From Pycnopodia helianthoides (lineage: Eukaryota > Echinodermata > Asteroidea > Forcipulatida > Asteriidae): a DNA stretch of 64,000 nt. The translations under genes and the position numbers were made by a program. Every line of letters starts with the position of its first letter. The stretch's first letter is position 1. The notes under the pieces were generated by a model. The model saw only the letters and a program-made list of their open reading frames with translations. It ran no database searches and was not told the origin of the DNA. Below are positions 22,385 through 34,300 of the stretch, piece by piece. The DNA is taken from the NCBI GenBank assembly GCA_032158295.1, contig CM063261.1, forward strand, positions 1,550,001-1,614,000, given 5' to 3'.

Positions 22385-25300
22385 ATGCTGTTAGGGGTGA
22401 CTGTGCTAGCAGTTTCTTGTTCCCTTATTTTGTGTTCTTCCGCTGGTAAGTGTGACATTGATAACTGAAGGTGGAATGACATGTTCGTAGAGTTATACAT
22501 TATTTTTGTGAACACTTCCGCACGAAAATGTCGTGGACCAATGCCTTTTTTTGTTTGACGTGGTCAAAACAAAAAAAATATTGCATGGAAGACGTCACAT
22601 TTCCTTCCTCCATACATTACGCCCTATCAGCATTGATCCATGAACAAATAAGTGTCTGGTTGCTGATTAAATGTTAATAAAGATTAGCTGCTCGTGAAAT
22701 AGTAGTTGTTGTTTAGTGAATTCCCTAGCTCTGGACTGTGCTGAACAGGCTTTGATGAGAACCCCGTAGATGTAGATGTAGATGTGCTAATATATTGGAG
22801 TGCCAGGCCCGGCCCTCCTTGGTCTATTCCTAACTCCGTCACACGACTGTCTAGAGGGTCCGCGGGTTGAGGTTTATCACAACTATTTTTGACCTTCATT
22901 ATTTTGATGTTAAGTAATAAACCACAAGGGAAACTGACTGGGTAAATTATTTTGCACAGAAAACTAAGGTCCAAAAGGGATGTGACGAAAAGTACACGAC
23001 AACGAGCATATATTCTGTGCAAAACGATATCAGTCAAAACCTGCGTGAGAATTTTGTTTACCTCCTGTTTGGTATATATTCTTCCAAAACTCAAATCTGA
23101 AAGGGAAGTGACTGAGCCCTGTTTATCACAGCTAAAAAAAAGATGGAATTCTGAGCTTGAACCTTCTTTCAGTTTCTACAATTGATTAATTACAGACCTT
23201 AGGCATTGATGTCGTAGAGGTAAACAATGGAATAAGCACATATAGTACGGTAGAGCGCAGAATCAGCCAATGAGTAACCTTCTTTTAGGCTCTAGCCAAG
23301 GGTGCCTACTCAATTGACGTCATATGTATAAGGTCTTAGGCCAAGTAAAAAAGAATACCAGTTGATCGTCCAGGTTTTTTCAAAAGGAGGAAGATGAGGG
23401 CCTTTTTATTTTTTATTTTTTATTTCTTTCGAAGGTGGCCGCCAAGCATTTTAATTCAAACTGGCCACCAATTCTTCAGTTTAACATCACCACTTACTTT
23501 CTGTAGTTTAATGAAAAATACACAGAAAATGTGTCTTTTTAAAGAAGAAAAAAGTAAAATAAAAAATAATAATAAAAAGGATGCGGCCTCAAAAAGGATG
23601 AGGGAGGGGACGATCAACTGGTATTTTTTTTTATTTGGCCTTATATATGTTTGTTGTGGGAGGATGAATACATGCTGTCTTTTGTTTTAGTGACAATTTA
23701 TTTTGATCAAATTTATTTTGAAGGCAAACACTTCCACATACAGCACTTTGAAATTTGAATTAATCTAAACTATGTTAAAGCAATGATTTAGACTAAAAGA
23801 AGTAGCTTGTTGTCAGTCCTTGTTTTAAAACCTCCCGTGAATTTCCTTATTTTCCTATTTTTGGGTCGATGAGAAATCAACCGATGGCAATCAGTCCATC
23901 CTTGACTGTATGGTCTTCCTCGACACGCAACTAAATTGTATTTGAAGATGGCCCGAATTGCCATTACATATTTTGATTATGTGATATGAATGTGCGCAGA
24001 ATCCATGACAAAGACAGCTTTCAATGTTTTCACAAATCGAACAAACTACTAATTAATGTGACCATCAACTTTGATCACTTTTTTTGCCAATTTTGAAGAT
24101 TTGTTTTAAAAAAAAACGAAGAGAATGTGAAACCAAATTTTTTCTTCCAGAAAATGCTCGGTCCCCTTCCCTGTATGCCTAGCAAATCCTGATGCACAAA
24201 ACAAAAAACTTGTGTTTACTGTGAAGCTGAACGAGTGAGGTTTCCCGCTCAAATGCAGGTGCCAACGCTTTTGTTTTACGTAACTGCACACTGATTGGTT
24301 GAAAAAGTGGTCTCTGGCAATTTGTGTAAAGGATCCCCAGGGATACGACCTGGGAAATGTGCAAGGTCAATATGGCAAAGACCAACTGGACAGGGTTCAG
24401 GTAGCCCACCCAACATGACCACCCCCCCCCCCCATTGGTGGCACACAACAAGGCTTTGAGTGTCCATTAAATAATGTATTTTATCCGCCAGTGATAAAAT
24501 GAAATAATTCAATAACTGTACATGTCTATACAATTTCAGCCAACTAGTGTATACTTCCATTACATGTTTGGTTGTTGTTGTGGATTGCATCAAGGGTTTC
24601 CAAGGGCTACATGTCAACAAATCAAGTGCACAACCAGCTCGGATATATCCTTTTCATGCTTTTCGGCGTGCTTACAATGGAGTCATGGCACGGGTTACAG
24701 AGAAGTGTACTGCTCAAAGAATGGCTTTGATTTTGGAGGGTCGTAATCTATTTGACTAGCCCTTAGTGTTACCAGTGACCCATGAAGTTATGTATTTCGT
24801 ACAATGGAATGAAGCTTGCTGGTTCAATAAATACTAGCAAAACTGCATCAACAAAAAAGTTTGTGATTCAAGATTCAGTTTACTGATTATAACCAACCTG
24901 GGAAAAACTTTTTCATTCCAAAGTTTGTCGGCACTCTTTCTCGAGCAACAACATCTATTCAAAAAGACTTAATTTGCTTTCACGATCTTTAGAGGTAGGC
25001 TCATCCTTTGGTTTTCGTAATACTGATTTATTGGCAACATTATGAAGAGAGATACAATAAAACTCAACTGATAGGTCTACTTGTTGAGAAAACAGGAAAA
25101 AACTGTCACGTTATTTTCATCAAGAATGTCAAGTTCATCGTCGATTAGCGAGATGACAGCGGGTACCAATCGCATCTGTGGCCGCAACATTCACAAACAG
25201 ACACCACGAAAATTTGAATCTCCAGACGATCTTTCGAGATTCACAATTTTCAAAATACTTTTAATGAGCTCTAAATCAGCGGGGGGCATTTCAGACGAAA

Positions 25301-28300
25301 TAAATTCCCAGGATGCAATACTACCATTATCATCTTTATAACAAGTAGGCTTTTGGGATACTAAAAATTACATAATTTTTTTTGACCGCCAAAATAGGGC
25401 TAGATAGCGGTTCGTTAATCCGGAGGTCGTTGGTTCAAATCCCGCTCTAGTCAGTTTTTCTTTGTTCAACCCCATACTATTTGAAATTCACGACCACCAA
25501 CATAGGGCTAGATAGCTCAGTTGGTAGAGCCCCGATACGTTAATCCGGAGGTCATTGGTTCAAATCCCGCTCTAGTCAGTTTTTCTTTGTTCAACCCCAT
25601 ACTATTTGAAATTCACGACCGCCAACATAGGGCTAGATAGCTCAGTTGGTAGAGCGCCGGTACGTTAATCCGGAGGTCGTTGGTTCAAATCCCGCTCTAG
25701 TCATTTTTTTTTTGTTCAACTCCAAGTCAGTTTCCCTTGTGGTTCATTACTTGACAATTTTTTTCTTGTTACCAAAGTCCGCCAACATAGCCATAGATAG
25801 CTCAGTTGGTAGAGCGCCAGTACGTTAATCCGGAGGACGTTGGTTCAAATCCGCTCGTGGTCAATTATTTTTGTTCAACCCCAAGTCAGTTTCCTTGTGG
25901 TTCATTACTTGACAATTTTTTTCTTGTTACCAAAGTATGACCCTACCATTAAAATTTACTGCCAGTACAAAAAAAATTACACTTTATTGTAACTTATCAA
26001 CACATTTTCTTGAATCTGTGTTATTTGTACTCATTGTTTAAACTTTTTGTGCTGTCAGTGTTTGTTTCAAATCAACTATTTAAAAACTATTGGCAAGACC
26101 TGGGCCCAATTTCATGGCTCTGCTTACGGCGGATTTCTGCGCTTACATATCATAGAATTATGTGCTACAAGGGCTCCGTAAGCGCAGAATTCCGCTGTAA
26201 GCAGAGCCATGAAATTGGGCACATTGGGCCCTGTCTCTCACATGTGGCATTCAGAGTTTTTAGCATTTCAAATAATCTGTGACCCCCACATATTAGGCCC
26301 CTATCTCCCTACACACAAACTCAAAAAAATAAATCATCATAGTATCAAAAAGCAAAATTCCAATCATTTGTTTGTTTTTTCGTTCCGGGCATGTTTCATT
26401 TGAATCTTAAAGGTAGGGTCATCATCCAAAAATTATTGACCATAAAGAAACTTACTTGGTGAGAAGCACTGCAGCTTTTGATAGCATAACATTTTGAGAA
26501 AGGATTCCCTTTGAAGTAATAATGGTTTGGAAATTTTTTCACCCCAAAAAATATTTGAATCGGAGAAACGATTGAGGAATGAATCGATGTTTGATGTTCT
26601 TGTGAAAATACCACAGTGACAGTTTTTTGGCTGTTTTCTCAGCAAGTAAGCACTGTAGTCAGCTGAGCCTTTCTCATGTGACTTTTATTGTATCTTTCTT
26701 TATCATTTTTCCCAATATAAATAAGCATCACATTGACAAATACCAATCTATGATTGCTCCCTTTTTTTATTTGCAGAGTTGATTACCTTTCCCAGCGGAG
26801 AGGAATTCAATTCCTTGACTATCGATGAAGCTCAGTTTGACCCGGATTTGCTGGATCTGAGTGACCAGAAAGACACAGGTAATGTTACGGCAGGACTTGA
26901 TATAGCAATTGTACAACTGGCCTGAGTTTAGTAATTTTTGATACTTGGCCAATAACTCTAACACTGAACAAGTTCAATCATCTAGTGTAAAACCTCATAG
27001 CCGATGGAGTCTTGTAGACGATGGTGTTTAACCCCACAACCAAACAAGTCCGCAGGACCATCTCTCAGCATCAAAAACTAGGGTGAAAGTTTAGGTGGCC
27101 AAAGGGGGTGCACCATTTTTTCTAGGGGGGGGGGGGCTTCTGGCCAATTAAAACTGTAGTTTCCATTTGCATTTTTCATACACAAGTCTTTTTTCAGCGC
27201 TCTTGTTTTGCCGTTTACTATTTTTTAATAAGATAATCTGAGTGAGTGTTAAAACAAAGACTTAGTCTGCGTGTAGAGGGAGAAATAGTTTTAAAAAAAC
27301 ATTGAAATAATCACAATAAAGCTTATAAAATGTAACATTTTACACATGTCATTTTTAATCTCAAAGTCTGCATTTCGAATGGGTATTGGGGAGGGGGGGG
27401 GCACGGACATCATTTGGGGGGTTCCCCCCTTGGTTACGCCACTGCCGCCTTGAGGTTCCCATGTAATAATAATAATAATGGAGACTTATAATGCACCATG
27501 TCTGTCACATAGTGACACTCCTGGCGCAGAAACCCTAACTAATCTCACATCTGGGAACCATAATATACAAATAAACAGAAGGTGAAACAACTTATTAAAA
27601 GGGATGAGTTTTGAGTTTGTTTTTGAATGTCAGGTAGGAAGTCTCCTTTCTCAGTTTGATGGGCAGTGAGCTCCATAGGTTAGGACCGGATCGAGAGAAA
27701 GATCGGTTAGGGCTAGGGTTTTACTCCTGTGTGAAGAGAAGCAACTATGTTTGTATTAATAATAAAACACATTTATATAGTGCCAAATCCATTTTACAAT
27801 GCTCCCAGGCGCTTTACAAATAGAAAAACTAAAACATTAAACCACAGAAAGTAAAATCAGGAAAGGTCAAAAGAAAAGATTCACAAAGTGTGATCATTAA
27901 AACAATAAAGGAAAAATATAAAGAATATTTAAAAGCAATCAATCGCAACAGTAAAACCACGTAAAATATAAAGATCCTGAAAAAATGTGTAATGTTTTTG
28001 CCAAAGTTCACACTTTTGATGTGTTATTAGCAGCTGAAGGGTATCGTATGAGGCTTCTTTTTATTGCAGGTAGCTACTTGTTCAACTCGACCGGCATCGT
28101 CAACAAGAGGCTCTCTGTGAACTTCTTCGTGAGAGACTTCATCTCAACGGAGACAAAGTACTTCCGAGCAAACCCTCTCCTCTTCCAGTGCCTTCAGAAA
28201 ATTGAGAATGATGTGTCTGAGAATAATGAAAAGGTACTGTAATTAAGTTTTTATATTTTACTCTGACTTATATTTTTAATTGATGGGTGTAAACAAAACG

Positions 28301-31300
28301 ACAAAAATATTTATATAATTGATTGATTTTTACTCCTGAAGCAACAATGTTGAAAAGTGTTGTGTATTTAATTGTTGCACGTTAGGAAATACAAGTTAGG
28401 AATTCGGAAGTATCAAAAAAAATTGTTGATAAGTTCAAATCTGAAAGGTCCCTCACTGATATAAAGTTCAGGTAAAAAAAAACCATAAGGGGAAACTGAC
28501 CGGGATTTGAACAACCAACTCTACCAACTAAGCTGTCTAGCCCATAAAGGAACATTACAGAATTGGTTTTTGCTAACAAAACAGTTGCTGGCAGTGTAAG
28601 CACTTTATGTAATCCACCATATACATAAACTGACAAACCTGTAGAAGTTTGAGATCGATTGGCCATCTGGGTCACGAGAAAATAGTGAAAAACCGATTAG
28701 GCCTTTGCATAGAAAGGGATGTTTTCTACTATCATCATCATTAGACCGTGTAAGTTTTATGTAAATCTGTGATAAAAAAGTATATTTTACAAGTTTTTTT
28801 CTTACCAATTCTGTAATGTTCCTTTAAGTTGACAGTCTCTCTATTTTATTAATAATATTATTGCTGTTCAAGGGTGCCAGTCAGAAGCCATGCAAAGTTT
28901 TAAACCTTGCCCACTTTGTTTATGTTTGTTTTTGAATAATTTAAAACTTGATTCTTTTTTCCGCAGATTGTCATTCAAAGAGGGTACCAGCCACGGCAGG
29001 TAACTGGCGGTAGCGCCTCTGAGAGTGAGATATACAAGAGCACTGGCTCAGATGCACTGATTCGACTGGAACCAGGGACAACCGTTACCATAGCAAATGT
29101 TCTTGGCATTGCTGTGCGGCTCTGTGTCCCAATTTTCCAGGTACCCACAAAAGTGAACATTTTTTTGCTGAAAACTTTTGATTTTACCAGCTTGTGTGTG
29201 AACCTCTCCCTAACATAAGAAAGACAAGTTTATTATTTGTCATAATCCCCCCCTCTGGAAATCGATGTTTTAGCTTTTTAAATAATGTTCACGTTTACTT
29301 TCTATTGTTGTAAATATTTTGAGACCTCATAAATAGTACTCTTTGACACTGTAAGAACTTTTTGCAAATTCGTCTGAAAAGTAGGCCAAAGAGCCTCCAC
29401 CCCCCCCCCAAGAGAAAAAAAAAAGACAAGACAAACAAATATAAATTATCGGGAGGCAATAACATAGTGCCATCATTAACCCATCAAGTTAACATAGTGC
29501 CGTCGGTAAAATTGCTTGACGAATTCTCTGTTTGTTCATTGTTTTAAAAGGGGGACATTTATTATCTGCTTAATTTGGGATAGATTATTTTTATCAAAAC
29601 TGAAAAGAAGTTTTGTTGACTTTTTGTTGTTGTCAATTTTGATGTTATGTAAATGTGTCGGGTGAAGAATGTACGGTTTAGTTTGCTCTGCTTAAGTTGT
29701 TGTTTTTGTCTTTGATTTTAACACCATGATTTTACTCCCTTATAAATAGTTACTTTTGTTTTTGGTTCATGCGTCTTACATCATTCCAGAGAGCCAATCA
29801 GGATATCGGGATTGTTGTGTTCGGAGAAAGCTTGGAAATTCGAATTCAGGGGAGCAGCTCGGATGGTCCGGTTTTTTTAGCTGATCCTGGGGCATCGTTA
29901 GATGCGGATGAAATCAAGCAGATAGCATGGGACAGTATCGACGCTGTTTATGGTAATAGAATTTTAACGGAATCATAATGCAGTGGACTTAGATTCCCTC
30001 TATAATGACATCCAATTATTCTTGCTGTTCACGAGGAGGAACCAGACTATATTGGTTCCCTCTCAGCCTTCTCTTTGGGGATAATGGCTTAAATGGAATT
30101 TAAAAAGAAATTGAAAGGCAGTGGAATTCTGCAACTAACTCCCTTGGATGACATCCATCACATCTTGCTGAATTCATGAAGAGCAAGCCATTCAACCTGG
30201 CACTCCCAAACAAAGATATTGATAAAATAAGGAGACAGCCAACATTAGGGCTAGAAAGCTCAGTTGGTAGAGTGCCGGCACGTTCATCCGGAGGTCGCAG
30301 GTTCAAGTCCCGCTCTAGTCATTTTTTCTTTGTGCAACCCAAAATGATTTACAAAGTGGATTCTTTTTACTGTTCATGGATTGTCAATTCTCATCTGTGT
30401 CAGGTTCGTCTAAGATGCCGTTGTGTGCAGCGAATGAGTCGATGTCCAGCGGTCAGAAGTTTCCACCTGATGCAGTTAATCCCGAGGCCACAGTTGGACG
30501 AATTGACCACCCCATAACCCGAGGCAACACCACAGATTTCGCTAGGTCAGTCGGACACCATTTCTTAGTTTGTGAATGGTTTTGTTGCTCCATCGGGATG
30601 TCCGATGGCATTTAGTAAATATTGTTATCAGACCCTTGTCAGGATTTTTCCAGATTTTAGGATTTTTTTCACAGATGGCCATCTGCATGTATTTGTACCA
30701 GAGAGGTTTTTTGTAGATTGTACAAGGCATATGAAGGGTTTTAATCTAAACAGCCGATGTCACAACCTTCTTTGATTTTTCTAGATTTTCCCCTGATTTT
30801 AGGAACTGTTCACATATTTCTGTCTGTGTATATTTTCTTGAAAGAGGGGTATTCGCAATCAAATATTAGATGAAAATTGCATCACAAGCAAGAAGTACCT
30901 GGAATAATTGGTTGTAGAGTGATCTGCAGAATTATCAAGATCTTCTGCATTTTAACAAATACATAATTTCTGAATACTTCAATGAAAACAGTTTGTGAAT
31001 GAACTTCTCTATCTTGTTTTTGTTAATATACTAATATTTGAATCAACAGGCTGACTCAGTACCCTGGAAGACTAATCACTTTTAAGAACGAGGAGCGAAC
31101 TTCAGCTTGGTGCGGTGTACCAGAGAGGCTTTGTGTAGATTGCACAGAGCACATGAAGGGCTTTAATCTAAACAGCAGGTCAGTCAAGGTCACAACTTCC
31201 TGAAGTTCAACCATGCATTAATTTTTTCTCTGCATCCAGGAGGATGTAGCTACATGTATAAGGTCTTGTATTCCCGAAAGGCTGTGTGTAGATTGCACAG

Positions 31301-34300
31301 ACCACATGAAGGGCTTGAATACAAACAGCAGGACACAGTGGGAGTCGCAGCTTCCTACTTTTGCAGAATGAAGTTTCACCATAATTGTTTCCCTGCACCT
31401 AGGAGGGTTGCACGCACAAGGTGTGATCTCAGGCCGTGCTTATGTAGCATTGACCACAAGAAGGGTGGCTTTAAAATTTGACAACGGTTCACAGCTTCCT
31501 GCTTTTTGCATACGTAGTTCAAATTACGATAACCATAATTGTTTCTCTGCACCCAGGACTACAGTGTTGAACTTGTGAGGGTAATTGATGTGTGGAATGA
31601 AAAGTTTCAAAGGGATTTATTATACTTTATGGCTGGTTCTTCCTCTCCATTTTCAGGTGTGCTGATCGGACTATGGCAGTGCGTTTAATGATGACTTTGA
31701 AAACCTTGGCGAAACTCGTCAGTGAGGAATGGCCTGGAGGTAATAAAAAGACAGTTTGTTTGTTTTTGTTTGATTGTTTTTTAATTGCCTTCCGAAAATT
31801 ACCTCATGGTGTGATTAAGATGTGCTCACAAAATGCAGCAGTTATTTCTTTACAAACTTTCCGATTGATCATACCTTGAGTTGGGAATGCAAAAAAAACA
31901 CTAACAAAATGTAAGGGAATTTAAGACTGTTCACTTTTCACCCTTTTTTAACCGTCTAGTCAAACCTTTGCAGTTTTAATTTGATTTTATAGAATCAGGT
32001 CTCCTGATGTTACAAAAGATCAACAAGTTAAGAGATTACAAATTTCATTGAAATTTCATCGAAATATCTCGAAGAAAAGGCTCTTAGGTTCTTTTGTTTT
32101 TGTCACACAGTGAAGCTGTTGGTGATGGAAGCCTGGGACGAACCACACGAGGGCAGCACATACCCGGACGGCGACCAACCAGCCGGCTCGCTTCACTACG
32201 AAGGACGTGCAGCCAAGCTAGCCCTGTCTGATGAGGACTCTGCCAAGCTTGATCGTTTAGCCGGCCTGGCTGTATGTGCTGCATCTGATTATGTGGAACA
32301 CAAAGGTATTAGGGCGGATACTTTCTTTTGCACCACTATTAAGGGATCGTCCAAATTTGTCAACATCTTTATTGTCCTTGATGAGAGGACTACATTTTAA
32401 AGGCGCACTCCCTCTCCCCAATCATCTAATCAAATCGAGCGAACTCTGGGCATTGCTGACAACGGCTCTCCACCCACTGGTCTCTTAGCTCCATGATTGC
32501 TGGTTGGTCACGGCGGTTAATGCCATAATGCCAGAGTCTCGCTCCAGGGTGTCCACAAATGTTGCTGCAGGACGCCCTCTTGATCTTTTACATGTCTCAT
32601 CAATTAGTTTTGTAGATGAAAGTCGAGCAGGGACGCCCTCGCTCTGTCAAAACGCCAAAGTCCCCCAGATAAATGGGTAGACACCCACACACACTTGTAT
32701 GTCGACTCGGTAAATCAAGGACTTCTCTTTGTTCTCCCATTGTTCGGACTAAACACCTGGGTCTCTTCTGTAAAAGTCATCGGCGTCAATGTGAGTTTTA
32801 GTTTCCTTGTAAAAAGTTCACAGTTTTTTCCTTTTATTTTCTTTGTCTCAATGAGAAGGTGATCACATCTTTGTGGCAGTCAAGAAACAAGCCGGCAAGT
32901 CGGCCACAACGGTAACATTCCCTCGTACAGAGCTTCTGGTTGTTTTGCCACCGGAAACCGATGCTGCTGAGTACCAGCTACCCCAGGGCTTTGAGGGAAC
33001 GGAGAATATCCGCCCACTCTTTGATAAAGATCACATGGTACGGATCATGAATGGAAACTTCTTTCTAAATATGAGATAAAGTTTGATTTTTTGTTCCAAA
33101 AAACAGTTTTGTCTGAATGACTATAAATGAATGATGAAAAATCATTTATTCATTCACTCGTTCATTCATTATAGGTTTATTAAAAAGATTGTGTTTGCAA
33201 TGAACTAACAGATTTTCTGCGATTGAAAACATAAATAATTTCACATAAAACATTGAAAGCAAGGCATCAATCATTAATTAATTTTAACCATTTTATAGGT
33301 TCTCAAAAGGGGTCTTTAAGGTTAACACATCCGGAACCCCCCTCCCCCTCCCAAAAAATGAATAAATAAAATAAGATAAATAATTTAATTAAGATAAATG
33401 AGCGTGTTTTTTGGAAGTTTTTTATCTGCTGCAAATTTTTTCTTTTTTGATTACAGAAGTTCCACATTCAGCTTTAGAGGAAATATTTTGTTCTTTACTT
33501 TGTGAAAAGGGAATAACAGACAAACTTTTGTCAACTATGAGCTTAGATTTTGTTGTTGGCTTATATCATCATTATTACAGACGACCAGAGTGTACTGTTC
33601 GAAACAGCAAGTCACATCAGCTCTTTCAGAACCACACTTCACAAAAGAGATTTACACATGGCTGTACCCGCAAGTTTGCTATTTATTTATAGTTCCTTCC
33701 TATCATTATTTACAGTTGAATGCAAAGCTGTCTGATGCAACTCAAGTGAGCCAGTTTGTGTCGGAGAACGGTCGGTACTTCCGTCTCAATCCAAACATCC
33801 TGCTGTGCTTCCAGGATATTGTCAGCAATGAGAACAAGTGGAACCCAGGTCTGGTCATAGATTGTGGTATTTTTCTTAAGATTCACTAAAGGGTGAGAGG
33901 TCACACGTCAAGTTGTGAGCCTTATGACCTTAAACGGAAATTCATGGTCAAAAGGTAGAATGAGTTATGTCTTTTAAATACCATTCATGGTAATGTGTGT
34001 CGTGCAACCATTGGACAATTTGTTTGCATATTAATTAGGTCAAACTTTAAGCCAATCAGGATCATTTGTTTGTCATCACTAATTTGTGTTTTTTGGGGGA
34101 AACTTTCTCTTTGTCACAGTCAGCCAAACTTCAATTCTGCATATCTGATAATTTCAAGTTCGTTTAATTTTTTGGGTTGTTCTTCGTCAGATGTAAAGCT
34201 GAAAGTTCTGAACGCCTTCATGACCAATAAAGAGCACGACAACATCAACTTCCTGGACCCACGGTATAGCTCCCCCATCCTGGGCCAGTCCATGGAGTTG

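Noticed and set aside
22684..23094. 136-codon minus-strand open frame in intron 1 of the Hedgehog-like gene
   Set aside because: Repetitive Ser/Thr from a GTAGATGTAGATGTAGAT run and a SINE-tail-like piece (AATAAACCACAAGGGAAACTGAC); no homology seen.
25505..25702. Functional tRNA-Asn (GTT) genes
   Set aside because: The loop lacks U33, the T stem is mismatched, and the same sequence occurs with a SINE tail elsewhere.
32400..32700. Possible LINE 3' fragment on the minus strand (ERDSGIMALTAV..., W..VVSNAQ)
   Set aside because: Only a vague resemblance to reverse transcriptase C-termini; no second copy and no tail.
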